From Amycolatopsis viridis (GTDB taxonomy: Bacteria; Actinomycetota; Actinomycetes; Mycobacteriales; Pseudonocardiaceae), in the NCBI RefSeq assembly GCF_011758765.1, contig NZ_JAANOU010000001.1, forward strand, positions 4,774,001-4,838,000: 64,000 bases of DNA. The letters are read 5' to 3'. Positions 36,955-45,207 of this stretch are shown here, piece after piece. The stretch's first letter is position 1. Every line of letters begins with the position of its first letter. A program made the position numbers and the translations under genes. The notes beneath the pieces were generated by a model. The model searched no databases and was not told where the DNA came from. It worked only from the letters and a program-made list of their open reading frames with translations.

Positions 36955-38280
36955 TCAGACGACCAGGCTCAGCGGGTTCTCGATCGCGGTGACGAGGGCG
37001 TCCATCCACTGCGCCGCGAGGGCGCCGTCGATGGCGCGGTGGTCGACCGACAGCACGAGCTGGACGGCCGTGCGGACCGTCACCTCGTCCCCCACCACGA
37101 CCGGCGTAGGGCGGCCGGCACCGACGGCGAGGATCGCCGACTGCGGCGGGTTGATGATGGCCGAGAACTCCTCGACGCCGTACATGCCGAGATTCGAGAT
37201 GCTGATCGAGCCGCCCTCGAGGTCCTGCTGCTGGAGCCGGCCGGCGTCGGCCTGCTCGACGTAGGTCTTGACCTGGGCGGAGATCGCCGAGAGCGAGGAT
37301 TTCTCGACCCCGCGCAGCACCGGGGTCACCAGGCCCCGGGCGGAGGCGATGGCCACCGAGATGTCCACGCCGTCGAAGTGGCGCAGGGCGTCGTCGGTCC
37401 AGATCACGTTCGCGTCCGGCACCCGGGTGTGCGCCACGGCGACCGCCCGGATGAGGAAGTCGTTGACCGAGATCTTAGTGGGTGCGGCGTCGTTGAGCCG
37501 GGCACGCAGCGCGAGCAGCTCGTCGAGCACCGCGGTGCGCTTGACGTAGAAGTGCGGGATCTCCTGCTTGCTCTGCGTGAGCCGCCGGGCGATGGCGCGC
37601 CGCAGCCGCGTGTGCTCGACGTCGGTCCAGCCGGTCACCGCCGCGGCAGCCGGTGCGCTCGGTGCAGTCGGGGTAGACGGCACAGATGGCACAGATGGCA
37701 CGGACGGCGCAGTGGGTGCGGCGGGTGTAGCCGGTGCGGCTGGTGCCTGGCTCGCTGCGGCGGCGACGAGGTGCTCGACGTCGCGCCGCCGGATGCGACC
37801 GTGGGGGCCGGTCCCGGTGACGCCGTCGGGGCTGAGCCCCGCCTCCCGCAGCAGCTTGCGCGCGATCGGGCTGATGAAGGTTCGCGACCCCGGCGCCGCA
37901 TCGGTGGTTCCGGCCGACGGGCCCTGCGACGCCGCCTCGGTGGCGGACGCGGTGGCGGGCACGGCGGCGACCGGCTCGGCGGTGCCCGCTCCGGTCACAC
38001 CCAGCTCGGCGAGTACGGCGTCGAGGTCCTCGGTGAGCTCGTCGGCGCTACCGAGCAGCGCCATGGGCGCTCCGACGTCGACGGTCGAGCCGGGCGCCAC
38101 GAGCGCGCGCAGCAGGGTCGCGCCCTTCTCCGCCTCCATCTCGACCACGGCCTTCTCGGTCTCGATGACGGCGATGAGGTCGCCCGCCGCGAACTCGTCC
38201 CCCACTTTGACGAGCCACTCGGCGACGACCACCTCGGTCGCGCCGGCAGCCACCTCCGGCACCGGCAACAGCTCAGCCAT
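36955..38280 (-). CDS. 2-oxoacid dehydrogenase E2, dihydrolipoamide acyltransferase
   Basis: 441 residues. A single N-terminal lipoyl domain with the lipoylated Lys43 in IETEKAVVEME, an E3/E1-binding peripheral domain (FISPIARKLLREAGLSPDGVTGTGPHGRIRRRDVEHL, about 155-190), a Pro/Ala/Thr/Ser linker containing SVPSVPSVPSTPTAPSAP repeats, and a C-terminal catalytic domain ending with the DHRAIDGALAAQWM active-site motif. The acyl substrate (acetyl, branched-chain or other) cannot be assigned. It lies between E1 and E3. Confidence 0.93.
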   Translation of the reverse strand: MAELLPVPEVAAGATEVVVAEWLVKVGDEFAAGDLIAVIETEKAVVEMEAEKGATLLRALVAPGSTVDVGAPMALLGSADELTEDLDAVLAELGVTGAGTAEPVAAVPATASATEAASQGPSAGTTDAAPGSRTFISPIARKLLREAGLSPDGVTGTGPHGRIRRRDVEHLVAAAASQAPAAPATPAAPTAPSVPSVPSVPSTPTAPSAPAAAAVTGWTDVEHTRLRRAIARRLTQSKQEIPHFYVKRTAVLDELLALRARLNDAAPTKISVNDFLIRAVAVAHTRVPDANVIWTDDALRHFDGVDISVAIASARGLVTPVLRGVEKSSLSAISAQVKTYVEQADAGRLQQQDLEGGSISISNLGMYGVEEFSAIINPPQSAILAVGAGRPTPVVVGDEVTVRTAVQLVLSVDHRAIDGALAAQWMDALVTAIENPLSLVV

Positions 38281-38322
38281 GGAATTGTCCTCGTCTCTGG
38301 ATCGGTAGCGGTTGGTGCGGGC

Positions 38323-40503
38323 TCACTCGGCGGCGATGCGCCGCAGGGCGGTGACGACCTCGTCGGTCTTCGCGATCGCGGCGCGCTCGAGCACCTTGCT
38401 GATGCTCGGCGACGCCTCGCCGCCGGTGACCCGCTCGACGGGGGCGTCCAGCCAGTCGAAGAGGCGGCGCTGGATCTCGTCCGCCAGCCAGCCGCCGTAG
38501 GAGGTGCCGATCGCGCCCTGCTCGACGATGAGGACCCGGTTGGTCTTCCGCACGCTCTCCTCGATCGTGGCCCAGTCCAGGGAAGCGCGGTCCAGCCAGC
38601 GCAGGTCGATCAGATCGGCGGAGACCTCGGGGACCTCGTCCAGCGCCTCCAGGCAGTGCCCCACCATGGAGAGGTAGGAGATGACCGTGAGGCCGGTGCC
38701 CTCCCGGCGCACGGCCGCCTTGCCGACCGGCAGGTGGTAGTCGAGGTCGTCGACCGGGCCGACACCCGTCGTGGTGTAGAGGTCGACGTGCTCGAGCACG
38801 ACCACCGGGTCGTCACAGGCGAGCGCGGTGTTCATCAGCCCGACGTAGTCGAACGGCGTGGACGGGGCGACCACCCGCAGCCCGGGCGCGGTGGTCAGGA
38901 TGCCGGCCGGGTCCATCGAATGCTGCGAGCCGTAACCGGTTCCGGCGGCGAGCTTGCTGCGCAGCACGAACGGGACGGCGCTCTCGCCGCCGAACATGTG
39001 GCGCGCCTTGGCGACCTGGTTGAACAGCTGGTCGGCAGCGACCCACATGAAGTCGGCGTACATGAACTCCACGACCGGCCGGAACCTGCCGTCGAGGGCC
39101 ATCCCCCCGCCGAGCCCGGCGAAAGCGTTTTCACTGATCGGGGTGCCGAGGACCCGGTCGGGGAACAGTTCGAGGGCGCGCTTCGTGGCACCGTTGGTGC
39201 CGCCCTTGAGGCCGTCGACGTCCTCGCCCATCACGACGATGCGGTCGTCGGTCTCCATCCGCCGGCCCATCACGTCGCTCACCACGTCGATGAACCGCCG
39301 CTCGCCGAGCTCGCCGGTGAAGTCGTCCTGGTCCTCGAACCGGAGTCCCTCCAGCTCGGCGAGGTCCCCGCGCACGCCGACGTCGACGAAGCTGGTGTCG
39401 GGCCACAGCTCCGGCCGGATGCGGCGCTGCCCCGGCTTGCCCCCGGCGACCGGCTCCAGCAGCGTGTCACCGATACCCGCCATGACCGCGTCCACCTCGG
39501 CTTTCGCCGCGTCGACCGCGTCGGCGGTGAGCAGGCCGCGCTCGACGACGGCGGCACGCAGCTGGTCGATCGCGTCGCGCTGCCGCCACGCCTTCTCCTC
39601 GGCCTTGGAGCGGTAGCCGAAGGCGGAACCGGGGAACGCGCCGTTCTGGTGGAAGTACCGGTAGAGGTCGGCCTCGATGATCGTCGGCCCGTGGCCGGCC
39701 CGCATGTGCTCGACCGCTTCGGTCATCGCGGTGTACACGGCGAGGGCGTCCATGCCGTCGACGCGCCAGCTCGGGATGCCGAAACCGGGGCCGCGGGCCG
39801 ACAGCCGGGTCTCCGCGGTGGCCTTGGCCACCGGCGTCGAGACGGCGTACTGGTTGTTCTCGATGAAGAAGCAGATCGGCAGCTTCCAGGCGGCCGCGAG
39901 GTTGAACGTCTCCAGGACGGAACCGATGTTGACCGCCCCGTCGCCGAAGTAGGTGACCGAGACGGCGTCCGTGCCGGCGTGCTTCATGTTCCAGGCGAAA
40001 CCGGCGGCCTGCGGGACGCCGCCGCCGACGATGGCGTTGGTGCCCATCGCGCCCGCCTCGCGCCACTGGAGGTGCATCGACCCGCCGCGCCCGCGGCAGA
40101 AGCCGTCGGCGAGACCGCAGATCTCGGCGAGCGTGCGGCGGAACACCTCGTGCACCTCGGGCGTGATCTCCGGGAGCGCACCGGGCTTCGGCTGGAGAAC
40201 GTGGCCGACCGCCTTGGCGATGAACTGGTGGTGGCCACGGTGGGATCCGTTGACGAAGTCGTCCGAGCGCAGCGGGAGGATCGAGCCGACGGCGCCGCCC
40301 TCCTGACCCACGCTGGAGTGGGCCGGGCCGTGGATGAGGCCCTGCCCGGCGAGTTCGAGCACGTACTCCTCGAACGAGCGGATCCACTGCGCGCGCCCGA
40401 GCAGCTGCAGAAGCACGTCCGGATCGGCGTCCGACCAGTCCCGCGCGCTGGTGGACAGCTCCACCCAGGGTGCGCCGGGGACCAGGTCCGTGTGCGTCGT
40501 CAT
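38323..40503 (-). CDS. 2-oxoacid dehydrogenase E1, alpha-beta fusion
   Basis: 726 residues combining both thiamine-diphosphate E1 subunits. The alpha half (to about 340) has GPAHSSVGQEGGAVG, the ThDP-binding GDGAVNIGSVLETFNLAAAW and ENNQYAVST. The beta half (from about 370) has RRFIDVVSDVMG, MGEDVDGLKGG, TPISENAFAGLGGGMAL and GTSYGGWLADEIQ. Fused E1 proteins occur in some acetoin-, branched-chain- and pyruvate-type complexes. It decarboxylates a 2-oxoacid or acetoin-like substrate and passes the acyl group to E2. Divergent from the VOC/GntR pair with a shared operator. Confidence 0.93.
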   Translation of the reverse strand: MTTHTDLVPGAPWVELSTSARDWSDADPDVLLQLLGRAQWIRSFEEYVLELAGQGLIHGPAHSSVGQEGGAVGSILPLRSDDFVNGSHRGHHQFIAKAVGHVLQPKPGALPEITPEVHEVFRRTLAEICGLADGFCRGRGGSMHLQWREAGAMGTNAIVGGGVPQAAGFAWNMKHAGTDAVSVTYFGDGAVNIGSVLETFNLAAAWKLPICFFIENNQYAVSTPVAKATAETRLSARGPGFGIPSWRVDGMDALAVYTAMTEAVEHMRAGHGPTIIEADLYRYFHQNGAFPGSAFGYRSKAEEKAWRQRDAIDQLRAAVVERGLLTADAVDAAKAEVDAVMAGIGDTLLEPVAGGKPGQRRIRPELWPDTSFVDVGVRGDLAELEGLRFEDQDDFTGELGERRFIDVVSDVMGRRMETDDRIVVMGEDVDGLKGGTNGATKRALELFPDRVLGTPISENAFAGLGGGMALDGRFRPVVEFMYADFMWVAADQLFNQVAKARHMFGGESAVPFVLRSKLAAGTGYGSQHSMDPAGILTTAPGLRVVAPSTPFDYVGLMNTALACDDPVVVLEHVDLYTTTGVGPVDDLDYHLPVGKAAVRREGTGLTVISYLSMVGHCLEALDEVPEVSADLIDLRWLDRASLDWATIEESVRKTNRVLIVEQGAIGTSYGGWLADEIQRRLFDWLDAPVERVTGGEASPSISKVLERAAIAKTDEVVTALRRIAAE

Positions 40504-40523
40504 GGTGCCTCTCCCGATCTGTA

Positions 40524-40599
40524 AATGGATCCATTACTGGATCTGACGCTGGCTTCTACCGCGGAATATCCCTACCCTAAGCGGTGGAATGTATCCATT
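40524..40599. promoter_or_regulatory. Two GntR-type operators in divergent E1/VOC promoter
   Basis: AATGGATCCATT (40524-40535), a perfect 12-base palindrome, and AATGTATCCATT (40588-40599), identical at 11 of 12 positions. The centres are 64 bases apart, i.e. close to six helical turns. The first lies 21 bases from the E1 start, the second 17 bases from the VOC start. FadR-subfamily GntR proteins bind such short palindromes; the adjacent GntR gene is the obvious candidate. Confidence 0.7.
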
Positions 40600-40615
40600 G
40601 CAAGGAAGGGCTGCG

Positions 40616-41125
40616 ATGACCACCACGCGGATCCCCGGCGTCCGGGGCGTCGACCACTTCGGCGTCACCGTCCCCGACCTCGACCAGGCGCACACCTTCT
40701 TCACCGAGGTCCTGGGCTGCGAGTACCTGTACCGGCTCGGGCCGTACCAGCACGACGACGACTGGATGAGCGTGCACCTGGGCGTGGACGACAAGGCGGT
40801 GATGCGACGGCTGCACTTCTACCGGCTCGGCGGGCAGGCGATCTTCGAGGTGTTCCAGTACGAGGCACCCGATCAGCGGACCGAACCGCCCCGCAACAGC
40901 GACATCGGCGGCCACCACGTCGCGATCTACGTCGAGGACCTCGACGCCGCCGTGGCGGCCCTGCACGCGAACGGGCTGACGGTCATGGGCGAGCCCACCG
41001 CGAGCAAGAACGCGAGCGAAGGACAGCGCTGGGTGTACTTTCTCAGCCCGTGGGGGATGCAGTTCGAGCTGGTCTCCTACCCCGGCGGCAAGGCCTTCGA
41101 CCGCAACCCTTCCGCCTTCGACTGA
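40616..41125 (+). CDS. VOC-family (glyoxalase/dioxygenase-like) protein
   Basis: About 169 residues. GVDHFGVTVPDLDQAHTFFTEVLGCEYLYR opens the first beta-alpha-beta module with metal-ligand His (VDHFG). IGGHHVAIYVEDLDAAVAAL opens the second with HHVAIYV, and WVYFLSPWGMQFELVSYP carries the Glu ligand. All three expected metal positions are present, so an active metalloenzyme (isomerase, epimerase or lyase) is plausible. The ATG at 40616 follows GGAAGGG. Co-transcribed with the GntR gene and opposite to the E1-E2-E3 operon. Confidence 0.85.
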   Translation: MTTTRIPGVRGVDHFGVTVPDLDQAHTFFTEVLGCEYLYRLGPYQHDDDWMSVHLGVDDKAVMRRLHFYRLGGQAIFEVFQYEAPDQRTEPPRNSDIGGHHVAIYVEDLDAAVAALHANGLTVMGEPTASKNASEGQRWVYFLSPWGMQFELVSYPGGKAFDRNPSAFD

Positions 41126-41140
41126 CCGGAAGGAGTGTTC

Positions 41141-41830
41141 GTGACAGCGACAGGGGCCGCACGGGTCGCGAGCCAGCGCATCGCCGAGGTCCTGCGCGAG
41201 CGCATCCTCGCCGGGCAGCTCCCGCCCGGGACCCGGATCAAACAGGACGAGCTGGCCGAGGAGCTCTCCGCCAGCCGGATCCCGGTCCGCGAGGCGCTGC
41301 GCATCCTCGAGTCGCGCGGCCTGGTCGAGGTTCGCGCCAACTCCGGCGCGTGGGTCACGCAGATGGACCTGCACAACCTGACCATCACCTACCAGATCCG
41401 GGAACGGATCGAGCCGCTGCTACTGATGGACAGCGTGCCGCGGCTGGATCCGGCCGTGGTCGCGCGGATGCGCGAAATCCAGGCGGAGATCGAGGCGAAC
41501 GACGACCTCGAACGGTTCATGGCGCTCGACCGCGAACTGCACTGGGCGACCTACGCCGGCAACCGGACTCCCTACCTGGCGACCATGGTCGAGCGGCTGT
41601 GGGACACCACCCAGCACTACCGGCGCGAGTTCGCCCGCCAGATGGGCGATCGCGGCACCTGGGCGGTCAACACCGAGCACCGGCTGCTGATCGAGGCGAT
41701 CGCGAGCGGCGACACCGCCAGCGCCTCGAACGTGCTCGCGCTGCACATCCAGCGCACCCGGGTGGAGCTGGCACGCAACCCCGAGTTCCTGGCGTCGATC
41801 GGGCACGGGACCGGCCCGGCGCAGTCCTGA
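41141..41830 (+). CDS. GntR-family regulator (FadR/FCD subfamily)
   Basis: 229 residues. N-terminal winged helix: RVASQRIAEVLRERILAGQLPPGTRIKQDELAEELSASRIPVREALRILESRGLVEV. The C-terminal FCD helical bundle carries metal-ligand-type Asp/His residues (DRELHWATYAG, NTEHRLLIEAIASGD) that bind small acids. The GTG at 41141 is selected because GGAAGGAG lies 6 bases upstream; 41135 is inside that site. It probably senses a pathway intermediate and controls the E1 operon and its own. Confidence 0.9.
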   Translation: MTATGAARVASQRIAEVLRERILAGQLPPGTRIKQDELAEELSASRIPVREALRILESRGLVEVRANSGAWVTQMDLHNLTITYQIRERIEPLLLMDSVPRLDPAVVARMREIQAEIEANDDLERFMALDRELHWATYAGNRTPYLATMVERLWDTTQHYRREFARQMGDRGTWAVNTEHRLLIEAIASGDTASASNVLALHIQRTRVELARNPEFLASIGHGTGPAQS

Positions 41831-41860
41831 GGCCCGGGACCGGGTGAACGGCTGCTGGTC

Positions 41861-41900
41861 TGGGTGCGGTTGCGGGAGCGGGTCACCGCAACCGCACCCA
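41861..41900. terminator. Bidirectional terminator between GntR and SDR genes
   Basis: Perfect 15-base stem TGGGTGCGGTTGCGG (41861-41875) / CCGCAACCGCACCCA (41886-41900) with a 10-base loop, between converging genes. Confidence 0.8.
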
Positions 41901-41940
41901 CGTTCGGCGCGAACTCCGCGGGATGCCGTCGTTGGGCCGG

Positions 41941-42783
41941 TCAGGCGGTGAAGCGGGCGCTCCACCCGGCGTTGACGTCGATCGTCGAGCCGCTGATGTA
42001 ACGCGACTGGTCCGAGGACAGGAAGAGGACGGCGTTGGACACCTCTTCGCTGTCGAGCCGTCCGGCCGGGATGGTGTGCACGGCCCAGTTCACGTACGAC
42101 GTGACGTCGTCCTCGGTCGCGTCCGGGTTGTCCGGGAAGAACATCGGCGGCAGGGTGCCGTTGTTGATCATCTCGGTGCTGATGTAGCCGGGGCAGACGG
42201 CGTTCACCCGCACGAAGTGCGGGCCGAGGTCGACCGCGGCCGCCTTGACGAGCCCGATGACACCCCACTTCGACGCGATGTAGGCCGGGTTGTTGGCGGT
42301 GCCCACCTTGCCGACGCTGGAGGAGATCCCGACGATGGACCCGCTGCGCTGCTCCACCATCCGCGGGGACACCGCCCGGATGGTGTTGAAGACGCCGGTG
42401 AGGTTGACGTCGATGGTGTCCTGCCACTGCTGCGCCGTCATGGCCTGCACGGGTGTGTAGGAGTCGATACCGGCGTTGGCGACGGCGATGTCGAGACGAC
42501 CCCACCGCTCGACGATCTCGCCGACGGCCCGCTCCATCTCCGGCAGCGACCGGACGTCGGCCTCGATCGCGAGGCACTCGCCGCCCGCGGCCTTGACGAG
42601 CTTCTCGGTCTCGGCGATGTCGCCGGGGCGGTTGATCGCGTAGGCGGTGTGGTCGAAGGATCCGGTGAAGTCGCAGAAGGCGACCTTCGCCCCGGCGCGG
42701 GCGAAGGCGAGCGCGTGCGACCGGCCCTGTCCCCGGCCGCCGCCGGTGACGAACGCGACCTTGCCGTCGAGGTTGTACGTCAT
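41941..42783 (-). CDS. SDR oxidoreductase, mycofactocin-coupled-type
   Basis: 280 residues. TGGGRGQGRSHALAFA cofactor loop, NAG, SISS-type catalytic Ser, YIASK, and DVNAGW end. The GRGQGRSHA loop, the insertion DHTAYAINRPGDIAETEKLV after the second strand, and VNAVCPGYISTEMINN are features of the mycofactocin-coupled SDR group (TIGR03971-like). That group keeps its NAD(H) bound and hands electrons to mycofactocin. Assignment to that group is from pattern memory. Start ATG at 42783 overlaps the next upstream gene (ATGA). Confidence 0.85.
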   Translation of the reverse strand: MTYNLDGKVAFVTGGGRGQGRSHALAFARAGAKVAFCDFTGSFDHTAYAINRPGDIAETEKLVKAAGGECLAIEADVRSLPEMERAVGEIVERWGRLDIAVANAGIDSYTPVQAMTAQQWQDTIDVNLTGVFNTIRAVSPRMVEQRSGSIVGISSSVGKVGTANNPAYIASKWGVIGLVKAAAVDLGPHFVRVNAVCPGYISTEMINNGTLPPMFFPDNPDATEDDVTSYVNWAVHTIPAGRLDSEEVSNAVLFLSSDQSRYISGSTIDVNAGWSARFTA

Positions 42784-43697
42784 CGGTTCTCCTCGGTGTC
42801 TGCTCGTGCGGCGGCGATCCCGGCCTGCACGATCGGGCGGGCCGTGCTGATGGCACGGGTAAGGGCTTCGTCGATCGGGAGGGCGCGGTGCTCGCGCGAG
42901 ATGATCTCCACGCCCCACCCGCCGGTCCAGCCGGCACGGGTGAGCGTCTCGACCAGCCCGACGAGGTCGAAGACCCCTTCGCCGCACAGCCGGCGGTGGT
43001 GGATGGTGTCCTCGAACAGCGTGCCCCGCACCGTGGCGTCCGCGTCGTCCAGTTCGGCACCGAAGAGGATGTCGGGGGTCAGTGCGGCTTCGAGCTCTTC
43101 CAGGGTGGTGCCCGCCCGGAACACGTGCCAGCTGTCCACGATCACGCCACAACCGGGATGCCCGACCGCGCGGGCCAGCTCGGCCGCGGCCGGGACGCTG
43201 CCGATCAGCGAGAACGGCATGCCTTCGATGGCGATGCGGGTGCCGCGGTCGACCGCCTGCGCGGACAGCTCGCGCAACGGCTGCACGAACGGCGTCAGGT
43301 CCTCGGCCGGATCACCGTAGGTGGTCGCGACCTTGATGTGGTTGGCACCGAGCTCTTCGGCGGCGTCGAGGAGCAGCTGCCGGGTCTCGTCGGAGCGGGC
43401 CCGGCGGGTGTCCGTGGTCCACCAGTCGGTCAGGAGCTCGACCTCGGTCTGGGCGATGCCCGCCTCGGCGATCAACTCACGCAGCGAGGGGAACCCGATG
43501 GTGTCCCGCACTGCGCGCAGATCGTCCTGGGCGATGCCGATGCCGTCCCAGCCGGCCGCGGCGACCGCCCGGACGCGCTCTTCGATCGCCAGCGGGCTGC
43601 GCTCGTCGGCGTCCATGGGCGCGACGTTCCCGGCGCTCGTCCAGCAGGTCGCGATCATCGCCGGCTGCGGACCCGATGTGTGCGCGGTCGTGGTCAC
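42780..43697 (-). CDS. Sugar phosphate isomerase/epimerase-like (AP endonuclease-2 fold) protein
   Basis: About 305 residues with a TIM-barrel xylose-isomerase-like pattern: VAAAGWDGIGIAQDDL, AEELGANHIKVATTYGD, GTRIAIEGMPFSLIGS, GCGVIVDSWHVFRAGT, ILFGAELDDAD, CGEGVFDLVGLVETL and GWGVEIIS. The Glu/Asp/His residues at the strand ends match the divalent-metal site of IolE/IolI/Hyi-type enzymes. GTG at 43697 overlaps the aldehyde dehydrogenase stop (GTGA). Isomerisation or dehydration of a sugar or sugar acid is likely. Confidence 0.83.
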   Translation of the reverse strand: MTTTAHTSGPQPAMIATCWTSAGNVAPMDADERSPLAIEERVRAVAAAGWDGIGIAQDDLRAVRDTIGFPSLRELIAEAGIAQTEVELLTDWWTTDTRRARSDETRQLLLDAAEELGANHIKVATTYGDPAEDLTPFVQPLRELSAQAVDRGTRIAIEGMPFSLIGSVPAAAELARAVGHPGCGVIVDSWHVFRAGTTLEELEAALTPDILFGAELDDADATVRGTLFEDTIHHRRLCGEGVFDLVGLVETLTRAGWTGGWGVEIISREHRALPIDEALTRAISTARPIVQAGIAAARADTEENR

Positions 43698-45154
43698 CAG
43701 TCCACCGCCACGTACTTGCTCTCGGTGAACTCGAGCATGCCCTCGTGGCCGCCCTCGCGACCGAGACCCGACTGCTTCGTACCACCGAACGGTGCGGCGG
43801 GGTCGGAGACCACCGGACGGTTCAGCCCGACCATGCCGGAGTCGAGGCGCTCGGCGACCTGCATCCCGGTGCGCAGGTCGCGGGTGTAGACGTAGGACAC
43901 GAGACCGAACTCCGTGCGGTTGGCCAGTGCCACGGCCTCGTCGAGGTCGTCGTAGGCGACCACGGGTGCGACCGGGCCGAAGATCTCCTGGGACAGGATG
44001 TGGGCGTCCTGCGGCACCCCGCCGAGAACGGTCGGCGTGTAGTAGTAGCCGACCCGGTCCGGCGCGGACCCGCCCGCGACGGGTACCGCCCCGGCGTCGA
44101 GCGCGGACTGGACGAGCTCGGCGACCTTGTCCCGGGTCTTCGCGTTGACCAGCGGGCCGACCTTGGTGCTCTCGACCAGCCCGGGACCGACCTCGAGCGG
44201 CTCGACCGCGGCCGCGAACCGCTGGGTGAACTCCTCGGCGACGGCGGAGTGGACGATGAACCGGTTCGCGGCGGTACAGGCCGAGCCCCCGTTGCGCAGC
44301 TTGGCGACCAGCGCACCGGCGACGGCTTCGTCGAGGTCGGCGTCGGGCAGCACCAGGAACGGTGCGTTGCCGCCGAGCTCCATGGACGCGGAAACGACCG
44401 TCCGCGACGCGTGGCCGAGCAGGACGCGGCCCACCTCGGTGGAGCCGGTGAAGGAGACCTTGCGGACCAGGTCGTGATCCAGCAGCGTCGAGCTCACGTC
44501 GTTGGACCGCGTCGACGGCACGATGTTGACGACGCCGTCGGGGACGCCGGCCTCGGCGAGGATGGCGACGATCGCGAGCGCGGTCAGCGGCGTCTCGGAC
44601 GCCGGCTTGAGGATGACCGAGCAGCCGGCGGCGAGGGCCGGGCCGATCTTGCGGGTCGCCATGGCAGCGGGGAAGTTCCACGGCGTGATCAGCAGCGACA
44701 CCCCGATCGGCTGGCGCAGCACGACGATCTTGTTGGTGCCGGCCGGAGCGTGCTCGACCACGCCGGAGAGGCGGACCGCCTCCTCGGAGTACCAGCGGAA
44801 GAACTCGGCGGCGTAGGCGACCTCGGCCCGGGCGTCCGGGAGGGACTTGCCGTTCTCCAGCACGATCAGGCGGGCCAGCGCCTCGGCGCGCTCGGTCATC
44901 AGGTCGAAGGCACGCCGGAGCACGTCGCTGCGGAACCGCGGGCTGGTGGCCGTCCAGCGGCCCATCGCCTCCTGCGCGACGTCCACGGCCGCAACGGCGT
45001 CGGCGACCGTACCGTTCACCACCTCGGCGATCACGTCTTCGGTGGCGGGGTTGGTGACTTCGATGACGCCGTCGCCATCGGCCGGCTTGCCACCGATGAC
45101 GGGCCCCAGTGGGATGGGTCCGAGCACCTTGATGATGTCGTCGAGATCGTTCAC
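43694..45154 (-). CDS. Aldehyde dehydrogenase (succinate-semialdehyde dehydrogenase-like)
   Basis: 486 residues. ITPWNFPAAMATRKIGPALAAGCSVILKPA, FTGSTEVGR, catalytic Glu in MELGGNAPFLVLPDAD, catalytic Cys in NGGSACTAANRF, and C-terminal EIFGPVAPVV and PFGGTKQSGLGREGG. The pattern is closest to GabD-type enzymes, but the chain start and neighbours suggest oxidation of a sugar-derived aldehyde. The GTG at 45154 has AGAGGA upstream. Coupled to the isomerase-like gene. Confidence 0.92.
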   Translation of the reverse strand: MNDLDDIIKVLGPIPLGPVIGGKPADGDGVIEVTNPATEDVIAEVVNGTVADAVAAVDVAQEAMGRWTATSPRFRSDVLRRAFDLMTERAEALARLIVLENGKSLPDARAEVAYAAEFFRWYSEEAVRLSGVVEHAPAGTNKIVVLRQPIGVSLLITPWNFPAAMATRKIGPALAAGCSVILKPASETPLTALAIVAILAEAGVPDGVVNIVPSTRSNDVSSTLLDHDLVRKVSFTGSTEVGRVLLGHASRTVVSASMELGGNAPFLVLPDADLDEAVAGALVAKLRNGGSACTAANRFIVHSAVAEEFTQRFAAAVEPLEVGPGLVESTKVGPLVNAKTRDKVAELVQSALDAGAVPVAGGSAPDRVGYYYTPTVLGGVPQDAHILSQEIFGPVAPVVAYDDLDEAVALANRTEFGLVSYVYTRDLRTGMQVAERLDSGMVGLNRPVVSDPAAPFGGTKQSGLGREGGHEGMLEFTESKYVAVDW

Positions 45155-45207
45155 AGCTGTCCTCTTCTGTGGTGTTGCGCGGGAGTGATCAGGCGGCCGG
45201 GGGCTTC

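Noticed and set aside
37640..37760. Tandem short DNA repeat (GGCACAGATGGCACAGATGG type)
   Set aside because: It encodes the Ser-Val-Pro linker of the E2 protein in frame. It is explained by the flexible linker and not a separate element.
36913..40524. 1203-codon open frame on the plus strand
   Set aside because: It is antisense to E2 and E1, which carry full family motifs. High GC third positions keep the opposite frame open; its translation is low-complexity Val/Asp/Arg-rich with no domain.
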